From Loktanella sp. SALINAS62 (GTDB lineage: Bacteria; Pseudomonadota; Alphaproteobacteria; Rhodobacterales; Rhodobacteraceae), in assembly GCF_018263905.1 (NCBI RefSeq), contig NZ_JAAFZU010000002.1:62001-126000 (forward strand): a stretch of 64,000 nucleotides of DNA, read 5' to 3'. The position numbers and the translations under genes were made by a program. The first letter of the stretch is position 1. Every line of letters begins with the position of its first letter. The notes beneath the pieces are model-generated. The model worked only from the letters and a program-made list of their open reading frames with translations. It had not been told where the DNA came from and made no database searches. Positions 32,942-42,125 of this stretch are shown here, in pieces.

Positions 32942-34105
32942 TCAGCCCTCCCTGCGGGTCTGCCGGATCGCCCGCGTCAAGTTCGCCAGTTCGGTGCGCA
33001 ATTCGCCGATCAGTTCCTGTCGGCCGGACACCATTTCTTCGGTCAGGCGCAGCATCTGGGTGTCCATCGACCGCAGACGCATCCGGCTTTCGGCATCCAG
33101 ACCGTCAACGCCGCCGTCTTCCAGCTTTTCGATCAGACGCTGCTGGCCTTCGGCAATGCGTGTCAGCAAGGCGTCGTTGGTGCCCGACCCACGCTGCGCA
33201 TCGACCAGACGGTCAATCGTGCGGGCCAACTGGCTAAGCTGTTCGTCGGTTTCGCGGGTGCTGTCCTGTGCACGGGCGAACATTTCGCCCATCGTATCCA
33301 GCTGCTGCCCCATATGTTCGGCAAAGGCGGTCAGGATCGCGCCGTCTTCGTTGCCGCCCTCTTCACCCGACGCAAAGCTGAGGCGGGTGATCGTGGACAG
33401 CCATTCTTCCAGTTCGCGGTAGAACCGGTTTTGACCATGGCCTGCGAACAGTTCCAGCAGCCCGACAATCAGCGACCCCGCCAGCCCCAGCAGGGACGAC
33501 GAAAACGCCGTGCCCATGCCGCCAAGCTGGCTTTCCAGCCCCTGCTGCAAGCGTTCGAACACGTCCTGACCGCTTTCACCATCGGCGGGCGACAGTGACC
33601 GGATCGTATCGACCAGCGCAGGCACGGTTGTCGCAAGACCGTAGAACGTGCCCAAAAGGCCAAGAAAAATAAGGGTGTTACCGATGTATCGCGTGATTTC
33701 GCGGTCTTCATCGATTCGCTGGGCGACGGAATCCTGGATCGACCGGCTGGACGTGGCGTTGATCTGCATCCGCTTGCCCACGGATCTGAGCAAGGTCGCC
33801 AGCGGTGCCAGCAGCGATGGCGCCTGCGTCAGATGATGACCGGACCGCCCGGCGGCAAAGCCTTCGATCCATTCGACCGATTTCATCAACTGATAGACTT
33901 GGGCAAAGGTGGAATAGACACCGATCACGAACACCAGCAGGATCGCCCCGTTCAGATACGGGTTCGTCAAAAAGATGCCGCGCATCTGCGGATAGCCGAC
34001 ATACAGTCCCGCACCCACCAGCGCCAACACGATCAACATGGATGTGATCTGCCGGACAGGCTGCGAAAATTGTGGGTCTGCCTTGGATTCCCGAAGGTCT
34101 GACAA
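32942..34105 (-). CDS. MotA/TolQ/ExbB-family proton channel protein (ZorA-like)
   Basis: The protein has 387 residues and about four membrane helices, near residues 20-40, 50-72, 137-160 and 190-215. The third contains the GTFYGLATTVPAL motif typical of the family, and a GTAFSSSLLGLAGSLIVG helix follows. The last 170 residues are a cytoplasmic coiled-coil tail, longer than in ExbB or TolQ and reminiscent of ZorA. It heads a two-gene operon with the OmpA-family partner. No TonB, TolR/TolA or flagellar genes are nearby. Confidence 0.82.
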   Translation of the reverse strand: MSDLRESKADPQFSQPVRQITSMLIVLALVGAGLYVGYPQMRGIFLTNPYLNGAILLVFVIGVYSTFAQVYQLMKSVEWIEGFAAGRSGHHLTQAPSLLAPLATLLRSVGKRMQINATSSRSIQDSVAQRIDEDREITRYIGNTLIFLGLLGTFYGLATTVPALVDTIRSLSPADGESGQDVFERLQQGLESQLGGMGTAFSSSLLGLAGSLIVGLLELFAGHGQNRFYRELEEWLSTITRLSFASGEEGGNEDGAILTAFAEHMGQQLDTMGEMFARAQDSTRETDEQLSQLARTIDRLVDAQRGSGTNDALLTRIAEGQQRLIEKLEDGGVDGLDAESRMRLRSMDTQMLRLTEEMVSGRQELIGELRTELANLTRAIRQTRREG

Positions 34106-34165
34106 AGGTTTCGGTCCCTGCTCTGTTTTGCGAAGCCTAACGTGCTAAGCCGGGCGTGAAAACGT

Positions 34166-34696
34166 TTATTCCTGACCCGTCAGGTCACGCACCCGCGACG
34201 CCAGCCAGCGCATGTCGGGATCGCTGATTCCCATGTCGTCCAGCAAATGCGCGGTGTTGAACAGGTATTCGGGGTTCGGCCCCATGCCACCGGTCGCGCG
34301 GGCGATCATCTGCGCCTGCGTTTCCAGATCGAACTGGACATATTGTTCATGCGTCGGGTCGATCACATAGGCCAACGAGGTCAGCGGCCCGTCGTCGGTA
34401 TCCAGCGTCAGCATGCGTTCCAGATAGGCCGACGAAATCAACTCTCTCTCGCGTAGCATGGCCAGCACGGCGTCGGCCTGATCGTCGGCGGCGCGAAATG
34501 CGATGCCTGTGCAGGTCGCACCCGGCGTTTCATCCAGCGCCAGCACCAGCCCCGGTTCCGCGACCGTGCCGCGATGGTGAATGGACAGCATGCAAAAGCT
34601 GCGGTGATAGTCACACAGCACGGCGCGGCGTTGTTCGACAGGGGTGAACCCCGCTTTCCACAACAGCGATCCGTAGCCGAATACCCAAAGACTCAT
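34166..34696 (-). CDS. chaC: ChaC-type gamma-glutamylcyclotransferase
   Basis: A 176-residue enzyme expected to cleave glutathione to 5-oxoproline and Cys-Gly. The family start VFGYGSLLWKAGF, with the YGSL substrate loop, is exact, and the catalytic Glu lies in RERELISSAYLER near residue 90. The start is ATG 34696, preceded by AAAGGG. It is divergent from the DUF2125 gene. gshB, which makes glutathione, lies 1 kb away. Confidence 0.9.
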   Translation of the reverse strand: MSLWVFGYGSLLWKAGFTPVEQRRAVLCDYHRSFCMLSIHHRGTVAEPGLVLALDETPGATCTGIAFRAADDQADAVLAMLRERELISSAYLERMLTLDTDDGPLTSLAYVIDPTHEQYVQFDLETQAQMIARATGGMGPNPEYLFNTAHLLDDMGISDPDMRWLASRVRDLTGQE

Positions 34697-34756
34697 GCGG
34701 CTGGCCCTTTCTTTGCTGCCGCTATAGACCGCGACCGGACTGAATGCGAGGGCACT

Positions 34757-35722
34757 ATGATGAAGACACTTTTGGTTGTGGTTCTGGCGCTGGCGGCACT
34801 TTATTCCGGCTATTGGGTCGTGGCGACGCGCGGTCTGGACGGCGGATTGCAAACTGCCATCGAAACGGCTGAAAGCTATGGCTGGCAGGTCGAGACGGGC
34901 ACACTGGAAACATCGGGCTTTCCATCGCGTTTTGATGTCACCGCAACAGACCTGCGGGTTCAAAGCCCGATGGGTTTTGTGCAGTGGCAGGCGCCGATGG
35001 TGCAGACCGCCGCGCTGAGCTACAGGCCCAACCGGGTGATTGCCACGCTCCCGCCCGTGCAGACCGTACAAGTGGGCGAGCAAGCGTTGACGGTCGAATC
35101 CGACGGGCTGCGCGCGAATTTTGATGTTGCGGCCACGCCGTCGCTACCTTTTGAAAATTTCACCGCCGAAGCCGCGTCTTTTGACATTCAATCCGACGCG
35201 GGCTGGCAAGTGCAGACCGGCCCGGCAGTGGTGGCCCTGCGCCCGATGGGACCGGCAATCAATACCTATGCCGGATATATCAGCCTGTCCGATATCGTGC
35301 CGACGATCCCGCTGGCCGGTGCGCCCGACGTGCCTGCGCAACTGACCGCCGATGTCACAGCGGTGCTGGACCGCCCTTTGGACCGTCTGGTGATCAACGC
35401 GCCAGCCCTTCTGGACCGGCTGACCATCAACACCTTTGATCTGAACTGGGGCGATCTGCGGCTGGCCGGCGAAGGCACGGTCGACATCGGCGCGGATGGG
35501 GTGCCAGAGGGGCGTATCCTTTTGCAGGTCGTGAACTGGCGCGATCTGCTGACATTGCTGGATCAAGGCGGGATCGTGCCTGAAAACGTGTTGCCTGCGG
35601 TGACGTCAGGTTTGCGGATGTTGTCAGGGAGCAGCGACAGCCTGCAACTGCCGCTGACCTTTGCCGGGGGCGACATGATGCTGGGGCCATTGCCGCTGGG
35701 CGCGGCGCCGCGCCTACGCTAG
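34757..35722 (+). CDS. DUF2125 family membrane-anchored protein
   Basis: A 321-residue protein with an N-terminal membrane anchor (residues 3-20) followed by a long beta-rich region, as in DUF2125 proteins, which resemble AsmA-like or lipid-transfer folds. A conserved [22 protein letters not shown]-type segment (around residues 40-60) identifies the family. ATG 34757 and 34760 are both possible; the second is better spaced from GAGGG. The gene overlaps the convergent gshB gene by nine bases. The role is probably in the envelope. Confidence 0.8.
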   Translation: MMKTLLVVVLALAALYSGYWVVATRGLDGGLQTAIETAESYGWQVETGTLETSGFPSRFDVTATDLRVQSPMGFVQWQAPMVQTAALSYRPNRVIATLPPVQTVQVGEQALTVESDGLRANFDVAATPSLPFENFTAEAASFDIQSDAGWQVQTGPAVVALRPMGPAINTYAGYISLSDIVPTIPLAGAPDVPAQLTADVTAVLDRPLDRLVINAPALLDRLTINTFDLNWGDLRLAGEGTVDIGADGVPEGRILLQVVNWRDLLTLLDQGGIVPENVLPAVTSGLRMLSGSSDSLQLPLTFAGGDMMLGPLPLGAAPRLR

Positions 35723-36658
35723 GCGGCGCGCTTCGATTGCTTCCCAGATTTTCGCGGCGACGTTGGTGCCGTCAAACCGTTCCAGTTCCTGAATCCCGGT
35801 CGGAGAGGTCAGGTTGATTTCGGTCAGCCAGTCACCGATCACGTCGATGCCCACAAAAATCTGGCCCTTTTCGCGCAAAATCGGGCCGATGCGCGCGCAG
35901 ATTTCACGATCACGGTCTGTAAGCGCCACCTTTTCAGGGCGGCCGCCGACGTGCATGTTGGACCGCGTTTCGCCTTCGGCGGGGACGCGGTTGATCGCGC
36001 CGACCGGTTCGCCATCGACCAGAATCACGCGTTTGTCGCCCTTTGACACGGCGGGCAGGAATTTCTGCATGATCAGCGGTTCGCGATTGATGCCGGAAAA
36101 CAATTCATGCAGCGATGCAAGGTTGCTGTCGGACTGGCCCAGCTTGAACACACCCGCACCGCCGTTGCCGTAAAGCGGTTTCAAAATCACCTCGCCGTGT
36201 TTGGCACGAAACTCTTTCAACGTGGCCAGATCGCGGGCGATCATCGTGGGCGGCGTCAGGTCCTGAAATTGCAGGACCAGCAGTTTTTCAGGATAGTTGC
36301 GGACCCAGAACGGATCATTGACCACCAGCGTGTCGGGGTGGATCATGTCCAGCAGATGCGTGGTGGTGATATAGCTCATGTCGAATGGCGGGTCCTGCCG
36401 CAGCCAGACCACATCGAAATCCGACAGATCGACGGTCGTCTCGGCGCCCAGTGTGAAATGGTTACCCTTTTCGCGCCGGACGGTCAGCGGCCAGCCACGT
36501 GCGGTGACACGGCCCGCGTCAAACGCAATCCGGTCAGGCGTGTAATAGAACAGTTCGTGCCCGCGCGCCTGCGCTTCTTCGGCAATGCGAAAGGTGCTGT
36601 CAGCGTTGATGTTGATCGGACCGATCGGGTCCATCTGAAAGGCGATTTTCAACGGCAT
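35714..36658 (-). CDS. gshB: Glutathione synthase
   Basis: A 314-residue ATP-grasp enzyme joining gamma-glutamylcysteine and glycine. Markers are [17 protein letters not shown] at the start, [19 protein letters not shown] near 90-110, and the ATP-grasp segment [15 protein letters not shown] near 160. ATG 36658 is preceded by GGAG. It is the last gene of the rsmI-yraN-gshB run on this strand. Confidence 0.96.
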   Translation of the reverse strand: MPLKIAFQMDPIGPININADSTFRIAEEAQARGHELFYYTPDRIAFDAGRVTARGWPLTVRREKGNHFTLGAETTVDLSDFDVVWLRQDPPFDMSYITTTHLLDMIHPDTLVVNDPFWVRNYPEKLLVLQFQDLTPPTMIARDLATLKEFRAKHGEVILKPLYGNGGAGVFKLGQSDSNLASLHELFSGINREPLIMQKFLPAVSKGDKRVILVDGEPVGAINRVPAEGETRSNMHVGGRPEKVALTDRDREICARIGPILREKGQIFVGIDVIGDWLTEINLTSPTGIQELERFDGTNVAAKIWEAIEARRLA

Positions 36659-36726
36659 CGGTGGCAGCTCCTGCGTGCGGGTTTCCTCCCGGATATGGCG
36701 CAGGTCGGTCCCGTGGGCAATGGCGC

Positions 36727-37149
36727 TTACCACCCACCAAAGGCGTTGGGAATGATCCGCACGGCGCCGATCCCGTCCACCAACGCCACATCGAACCGCA
36801 TCGGAGTCAGCTGGCCAGTCGGTTCGCTGGCCACAAATGCAGTGGCAGCGGTACAAATTCGGTCCGCCTGTCTGCGGGTGATATGCGTGGCCGCCCGGTC
36901 AAATGTGCTGCTTTTCTTCACTTCGACGAACACGAGCGTGGCAGCGTCGCGCACGATCAGATCAATTTCCCCCGCCGTGCCGCGCCAGCGTCGCGCCACG
37001 GTCGGGCAGCCCTGCCGAAGATAGTGTTGCGCCACGATGTCTTCGGCCACGACGCCCGCGTGATAATTGCGCTGGCCGCGATGCTGGCGGGCGGTCCGGG
37101 GTTTGGCCTTAGCTGTCCCGATCGCCGGTGTCTGTATGGCCGTCATCAT
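36727..37149 (-). CDS. YraN family (UPF0102) nuclease-fold protein
   Basis: A 140-residue protein with the YraN pattern: [13 protein letters not shown], then [26 protein letters not shown], which gives the E...D...E-x-K residues of a PD-(D/E)XK fold. Function is unsettled, though a Holliday-junction-type nuclease has been suggested from its fold. The N terminus extends 41 bases into the end of rsmI. No later Met precedes the domain, so this overlap seems real. Confidence 0.88.
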   Translation of the reverse strand: MMTAIQTPAIGTAKAKPRTARQHRGQRNYHAGVVAEDIVAQHYLRQGCPTVARRWRGTAGEIDLIVRDAATLVFVEVKKSSTFDRAATHITRRQADRICTAATAFVASEPTGQLTPMRFDVALVDGIGAVRIIPNAFGGW

Positions 37150-38005
37150 GGTCGTCCTTCAGGTTCAGCGCCGTCTGATAGACCTGCCGTCGCGGCAGTC
37201 CCATGGCGCCCGCCACGGCGGTCGCTGCGTCCTTGACCCGCATGGTCTGCATCGCCTGCCGCAACGCGGTTTCGATATCGGCATCCACCACCGCCACGGC
37301 ACCGGCGCGACCGATCAGGACGACGATTTCACCTTTTACACTGCGTCCGTCGAAAGCGTCGGCCAGTTCCGACAGAGTGCCGGTGGATACCTCTTCAAAC
37401 TTTTTCGTCAGTTCCCGGCAGACGCTGGCCTGCCGCTCTCCCCCCAAAGCATCGCGCGCAGCGATTAAAAAATCATGAACCCGCTTGGGCGATTCGTAAA
37501 AAACCAGCGTGAATGGCAAATCGCGCAATTCGACCAGTTCCGCCGACCGCGCGGCGGGGCTGGCAGGCAGGAACCCACAAAACGCAAAGCGGTCCGTGGG
37601 CAGATCACCGATGCTTAGGGCTGTGATCACGGCAGACGGCCCCGGCGCTGCCGTCACCGGCAGACCCGCAGCCCGGACCGCGCGCGCCAGTTCGAACCCC
37701 GGATCGGCGATCAGCGGCGTGCCTGCTTCTGACACGCACGCCACGGCAGCCCCGCCACGTATGGCGTCGACAAGCTTTGTGACTGCGGCGTCGCTGCTGT
37801 GGTCGTGGAACGCAACAACGCGCCGGTCCCCCAGCGGAATGCCGTGAATTTCCATCAGTTTGCGTGCTGTGCGGGTATCTTCTGCCGCAATCAGGTCGCA
37901 GCTTGCAAGGATATCCAACGCGCGCAGGGTGATATCGCGGGCTGTGCCGATCGGTGTCGCGACCAGATACAAACCCGCAGAGAGCGGCGTAATGCGGTGA
38001 TTCAT
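37109..38005 (-). CDS. rsmI: 16S rRNA (cytidine(1402)-2'-O)-methyltransferase
   Basis: A 298-residue tetrapyrrole-methylase-fold enzyme that 2'-O-methylates C1402 of 16S rRNA. Clear motifs are LYLVATPIGTARDITLRAL at the start, AEDTRTARKLM, SEAGTPLIADPG and APGPSAVITAL. The last 15 residues are an acidic tail that coincides with the overlap with yraN. It is divergent from the LpoA-like gene, a neighbourhood also seen in gammaproteobacteria. Confidence 0.95.
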   Translation of the reverse strand: MNHRITPLSAGLYLVATPIGTARDITLRALDILASCDLIAAEDTRTARKLMEIHGIPLGDRRVVAFHDHSSDAAVTKLVDAIRGGAAVACVSEAGTPLIADPGFELARAVRAAGLPVTAAPGPSAVITALSIGDLPTDRFAFCGFLPASPAARSAELVELRDLPFTLVFYESPKRVHDFLIAARDALGGERQASVCRELTKKFEEVSTGTLSELADAFDGRSVKGEIVVLIGRAGAVAVVDADIETALRQAMQTMRVKDAATAVAGAMGLPRRQVYQTALNLKDDHDDGHTDTGDRDS

Positions 38006-38123
38006 CTCTAGACCCGTCCGGCTCTCGCCTTATGATAGCAATAAAGGGGGACAATGCGGTTTTCCGGCGTTAAGGACAACGCCGATACGCCGCACCGTCG
38101 CGCCATCACGAAAAGGACACGCC

Positions 38124-39326
38124 ATGACCGTCGCCACCAAGTTCACACCGACCGCGATGCTGCGCCACGCCGCTGCCCGCGTGACAGCGGCCATAGGCCT
38201 GTTGTGGATGGCCGCCTGTGTGCCCGTTGGCACGGTCGGCGTGACGCAGGATACCGGACAGACCATCGACGCCAACGCCCCGGTCCAGGTCGCGTTGCTG
38301 GTGCCGGGTGGATCGACCCAAGGCAGCAATCAGGCGATTGCATCCAGTCTGGAAAACGCAGCGCGCATGGCGATCAGCGATCTGCAGGGCGTCACCATCG
38401 ACCTGCGAGTGTACAACTCTGGGTCCGATTCGGCGCAGGCCGCCGCGGTTGCCACGCAAGCCGTGAACGAAGGCGCAAAGATCATTCTGGGGCCGCTGTT
38501 TGCCGATGCCGCCAACGCGGCAGGCGTTGCGGTGGCCGCGCGCAACGTGAACGTGCTGGCGTTTTCGAACAACCCGACCATCGCAGGCGGCAACGTGTTC
38601 GTACTGGGTGCGACGTTCGACAACACGGCCAACCGGCTGGTGCGCTATGCCAGCCGTCAGGGTTTGAACCGGATCGGTATCGTGCATGGCGATGATTTGC
38701 AGGGTCAAGTGGGCCGCGACGCCATTGCCCGCGCCGTGCAGGCGAATGGTGCGACACTGGCAGGGATCGCCAGCTATCCGCTGAGCCAGCAGGGCATTAC
38801 CGCATCTGCCGGTCAGATTGCTGCGACCGTGAAATCGAATGGCGCGGACGCCGTGTTCCTGACCGCCGGGGTGAATGCCGATCTGCCCCTGTTGGCGACA
38901 GCGCTGCCCGATGCGGGGATCAACCCGACAGACACCCAGTATCTGGGACTGACCCGCTGGGACGCCGCACCGCAGGCACTGGCCCTGCCCGGATTGCAGG
39001 GCGGTTTGTTCGCCGTGCCTGACCGCGCGATGACCAGCAGCTTTGAATCGCGCTATGCCAGCGTCTATGGCGGACAGCCGCACGCGTTGGCCGGTCTGGC
39101 CTACGACGGGATTGCGGCGGTGGGTGCGCTGGTGGCGCAGGGCAGATCCGACGCATTGACCAAAAACGCACTGACCCAGCAACAGGGTTTCATGGGCACA
39201 TCCGGGGTGTTCCGGTTGCTGCCGAACGGCCTGAACGAACGGGCCCTGTCCGTCGCAACTGTACGGGACAATGCCGTCGTCATCCTTGAAAATGCGCCAC
39301 GCAGTTTTGGCCGTGCTGGCAGCTGA
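38124..39326 (+). CDS. LpoA-like penicillin-binding protein activator, lipoprotein
   Basis: A 400-residue lipoprotein: basic N terminus, hydrophobic stretch and lipobox ending WMAAC near residue 32. The rest has the periplasmic leucine-binding-protein fold (VALLVPGGS... then GPLFADAANAAG and FLTAGVNADLPLL), as in the C-terminal half of LpoA. In E. coli LpoA activates PBP1a from the outer membrane. The position beside rsmI supports this, but the N-terminal TPR half of LpoA is missing. Confidence 0.85.
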   Translation: MTVATKFTPTAMLRHAAARVTAAIGLLWMAACVPVGTVGVTQDTGQTIDANAPVQVALLVPGGSTQGSNQAIASSLENAARMAISDLQGVTIDLRVYNSGSDSAQAAAVATQAVNEGAKIILGPLFADAANAAGVAVAARNVNVLAFSNNPTIAGGNVFVLGATFDNTANRLVRYASRQGLNRIGIVHGDDLQGQVGRDAIARAVQANGATLAGIASYPLSQQGITASAGQIAATVKSNGADAVFLTAGVNADLPLLATALPDAGINPTDTQYLGLTRWDAAPQALALPGLQGGLFAVPDRAMTSSFESRYASVYGGQPHALAGLAYDGIAAVGALVAQGRSDALTKNALTQQQGFMGTSGVFRLLPNGLNERALSVATVRDNAVVILENAPRSFGRAGS

Positions 39327-42099
39327 CGCAACCCCGATCGCATCGCCAACGACGCCGGAGGATCTGATCCTTCCGGCGTCGTCGATTTTTGATCGTGACG
39401 CGATCGGCGCCCTGATCCGCAGCGCCTGCGAAACCGCGTCCGACGACCGCGCGCTGCGGACAGAGATTGTCCGCATCCTCAAAGACGCGCAGGCGCGCGG
39501 ACGCGAGGCGATCCGCACCGCGTTTATCGCGGCACCGTTTCAGGCGAACCCGACCACACGCGCCTATAGCTGGCTGACCGATTGTCTGGTGACATCGGTG
39601 TTGGACGTCGCGCGGGACCGCCTGCATCCGCTGCCCAACCCCACGGACGGCGAACGGCTGTCGGTGATTGCGGTCGGTGGCTATGGGCGCGGGGAAATGG
39701 CCCCCTATTCCGACGTCGATCTGCTGTTTCTGACACCCTACAAGATCACACCATGGGCCGAAGCGGTGATCGAATCATCGCTTTACATGCTGTGGGATCT
39801 GAAAATGAAGGTCGGCCACGCCAGCCGGACGGTCAAGGATTGCCTGCGGCTGGCATCCGAAGATTACACGATCCGCACCAGTCTTGTGGAATACCGCTAT
39901 CTGACGGGAGACGCCGATCTTGCGGTCACACTGGGTAAGCGGCTGTGGACCGACCTGTTCAAATCCTCTGCCCCCGATTTCATCGAAGCCAAGCTGAAAG
40001 AACGCACAGAACGCCATAAAAAGCAGGGCGGTCAGCGCTATATGGTCGAACCCAATGTCAAAGAAGGCAAAGGCGGCCTGCGCGACCTGCAATCGTTGTA
40101 TTGGATCGGCAAATATATCCACGGCGTTCAGGAAGCGTCGGATCTGGTGAAATACAAGGTCTTTTCCCAAAGCGAATACGAGACGTTTCGCCAAGCCCAT
40201 GAATTTTTGTGGGCGGTGCGGTGCCATCTGCATCTGATCGCGGGCCGCGGACAGGATCAGCTGACATTCGACATGCAGGTGCAGGTCGCTGACGCGATGG
40301 GGTTCGAAGACCGCACCGGACGGCGCGGTGTCGAACATTTCATGCAGGCCTATTTTCGCCACGCAACCATGGTGGGGGATCTGACGCGGATCTTTCTGAC
40401 GGCGCAGGAACGCACCCATGCCAAGGCCGCACCGATGCTGGAACGGCTGTTGAAGCGTAAGCCCAAGACCAAGCCGCCCTATGCAATCAAACAGAACCGT
40501 CTGACCGTTTCTGGACCAAAGACGTTTCTGGCGGCCCCGCTCAACCTGCTGCACATTTTCGAGGAATCGCTGCGGACCGGCACGTTGATGCATCCCGACG
40601 CCATGCGCCTGATCGCCGCGAACCTGCATCTGATCGATGACACGGTCCGCGAAGACCCCGAAGCAAACCGCATCTTTTTGCGGTTGCTGCTGAAATACGG
40701 CAACCCGGAACGCGCATTGCGGCGCATGAACGAGCTGAACATGCTGGCAGCGTTCATGCCGGAATTTGCGCCGATCGTCGCCATGATGCAGTTTAACATG
40801 TATCACAGCTATACCGTGGACGAACACACGATCCAGGTGATCAGCCACTTGGCGCGTATCGAACGCGGCGAATTGGTCGAAGAATTGCCCTATGCGTCGC
40901 AAATCATTCAGGCGGGGGTGAACCGGAAGGTGCTGTATGTCGCGCTGTTGCTGCACGACATCGGCAAGGGCCGGCCAGAAGATCATTCCGTTCTGGGTGC
41001 CCGCATCGCGCGCAAGGTTGCGCCGCGCCTGGGCCTGTCAAAAAAAGAGTGCGACACGGTCGAATGGCTGATCCGCAATCATCTGTTGATGTCGGACACG
41101 GCGCAAAAGCGCGACATATCCGAACCGCGCACGGTGCGGGGGTTCGCCAAGGCGGTAAAGTCCAAGGAGCGTCTGGATCTTTTGCTGCTGCTGACGGTCT
41201 GCGATATCCGCGGCGTCGGCCCCGGAACATGGAACAACTGGAAAGCAGTCTTGCTGCGCAACCTGTATTCCGCGACCCGCGACGCACTGGATACCGGGCT
41301 AGAAGACCTGAGCCGCGAAACCCGTGAAGCCGTGGCTAAACGCGCCCTGCGCGATGCGCTGGCGGACTGGGACACGGCTGCGCTGAAACAGGAAATGTCG
41401 CGTCACTACGGCCCTTATTGGCAAGGGTTGCCGCCGACGACCCATGTTGTCTTTGCCGAATTGTTGCAGGACATTTCCGACAGCGAGATTAAAATAAACC
41501 TGACGCTCGACCACGACCGCGACGCCACACGGGCCTGTTTTGCCATGGTTGACCATCCGGGGTTGTTCAGCCGGATGAACGGCGCACTGGCGCTGGTGGG
41601 GGCCAATATCGTCGATGCCCGCACCTATACGTCCAAGGACGGCTATGCGACCGCAGTGTTCTGGATTCAGGACGCCGATGGCCATCCCTTTGAAGAAGCG
41701 CGCCTGCCCCGCCTGCGGTCGATGATCCAGCGCACCCTGATGGGAGAGATCGTTGCACGCGAGGCGTTGAAAGACCGCGATGTGCTGCCCAAACGGATGC
41801 GGGCATTCCGTGTGCCGACGGTTATCACCTTTGATAACGACGGGTCCGAAATCTACACCATCATCGAGGTCGACACCCGCGACCGTCCCGGCCTGCTGTA
41901 TGATCTGACCCGGACACTGGCGAACGCGAACGTCTATATCTCGTCCGCCGTGATCGCGACCTATGGCGAACAGGCGGTCGACACGTTCTACGTCAAGGAC
42001 ATGACGGGCCTGAAATTTCATTCCCAAGCCAAACGTGACGCGCTGGAAGCCCGGTTGCGGGATGCCATTGACCGGGGCGCGGAACGGGCGCAAGGCTAG
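39271..42099 (+). CDS. glnD: [Protein-PII] uridylyltransferase/uridylyl-removing enzyme
   Basis: A nitrogen-status sensor of up to 942 residues that uridylylates PII proteins at low glutamine. The nucleotidyltransferase motif GGYGRGEMAPYSDVDLLF is near residue 130, the HD hydrolase motif LLHDIGKGRPEDHS near 570, and two ACT domains near the C terminus (about 745-825 and 860-940). The start is uncertain: ATG 39271 and 39292 and nearby GTG codons lie inside the end of the LpoA-like gene and none has a good ribosome site. Confidence 0.93.
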   Translation: MPSSSLKMRHAVLAVLAADATPIASPTTPEDLILPASSIFDRDAIGALIRSACETASDDRALRTEIVRILKDAQARGREAIRTAFIAAPFQANPTTRAYSWLTDCLVTSVLDVARDRLHPLPNPTDGERLSVIAVGGYGRGEMAPYSDVDLLFLTPYKITPWAEAVIESSLYMLWDLKMKVGHASRTVKDCLRLASEDYTIRTSLVEYRYLTGDADLAVTLGKRLWTDLFKSSAPDFIEAKLKERTERHKKQGGQRYMVEPNVKEGKGGLRDLQSLYWIGKYIHGVQEASDLVKYKVFSQSEYETFRQAHEFLWAVRCHLHLIAGRGQDQLTFDMQVQVADAMGFEDRTGRRGVEHFMQAYFRHATMVGDLTRIFLTAQERTHAKAAPMLERLLKRKPKTKPPYAIKQNRLTVSGPKTFLAAPLNLLHIFEESLRTGTLMHPDAMRLIAANLHLIDDTVREDPEANRIFLRLLLKYGNPERALRRMNELNMLAAFMPEFAPIVAMMQFNMYHSYTVDEHTIQVISHLARIERGELVEELPYASQIIQAGVNRKVLYVALLLHDIGKGRPEDHSVLGARIARKVAPRLGLSKKECDTVEWLIRNHLLMSDTAQKRDISEPRTVRGFAKAVKSKERLDLLLLLTVCDIRGVGPGTWNNWKAVLLRNLYSATRDALDTGLEDLSRETREAVAKRALRDALADWDTAALKQEMSRHYGPYWQGLPPTTHVVFAELLQDISDSEIKINLTLDHDRDATRACFAMVDHPGLFSRMNGALALVGANIVDARTYTSKDGYATAVFWIQDADGHPFEEARLPRLRSMIQRTLMGEIVAREALKDRDVLPKRMRAFRVPTVITFDNDGSEIYTIIEVDTRDRPGLLYDLTRTLANANVYISSAVIATYGEQAVDTFYVKDMTGLKFHSQAKRDALEARLRDAIDRGAERAQG

Positions 42100-42125
42100 C
42101 GCCGCATCCAAAAGAGGCCCAGACA

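Noticed and set aside
31832-33598. A 588-codon Ser/Ala/Arg-rich plus-strand frame
   Set aside because: It is the complement of the alanine-rich coiled-coil gene and part of the ExbB-like gene, which have clear domains. The composition is that of a shadow frame.
30826-34105. A Zorya anti-phage system
   Set aside because: The two genes resemble ZorA and ZorB, but no ZorC, ZorD or ZorE effector is adjacent, and the neighbours are housekeeping genes.
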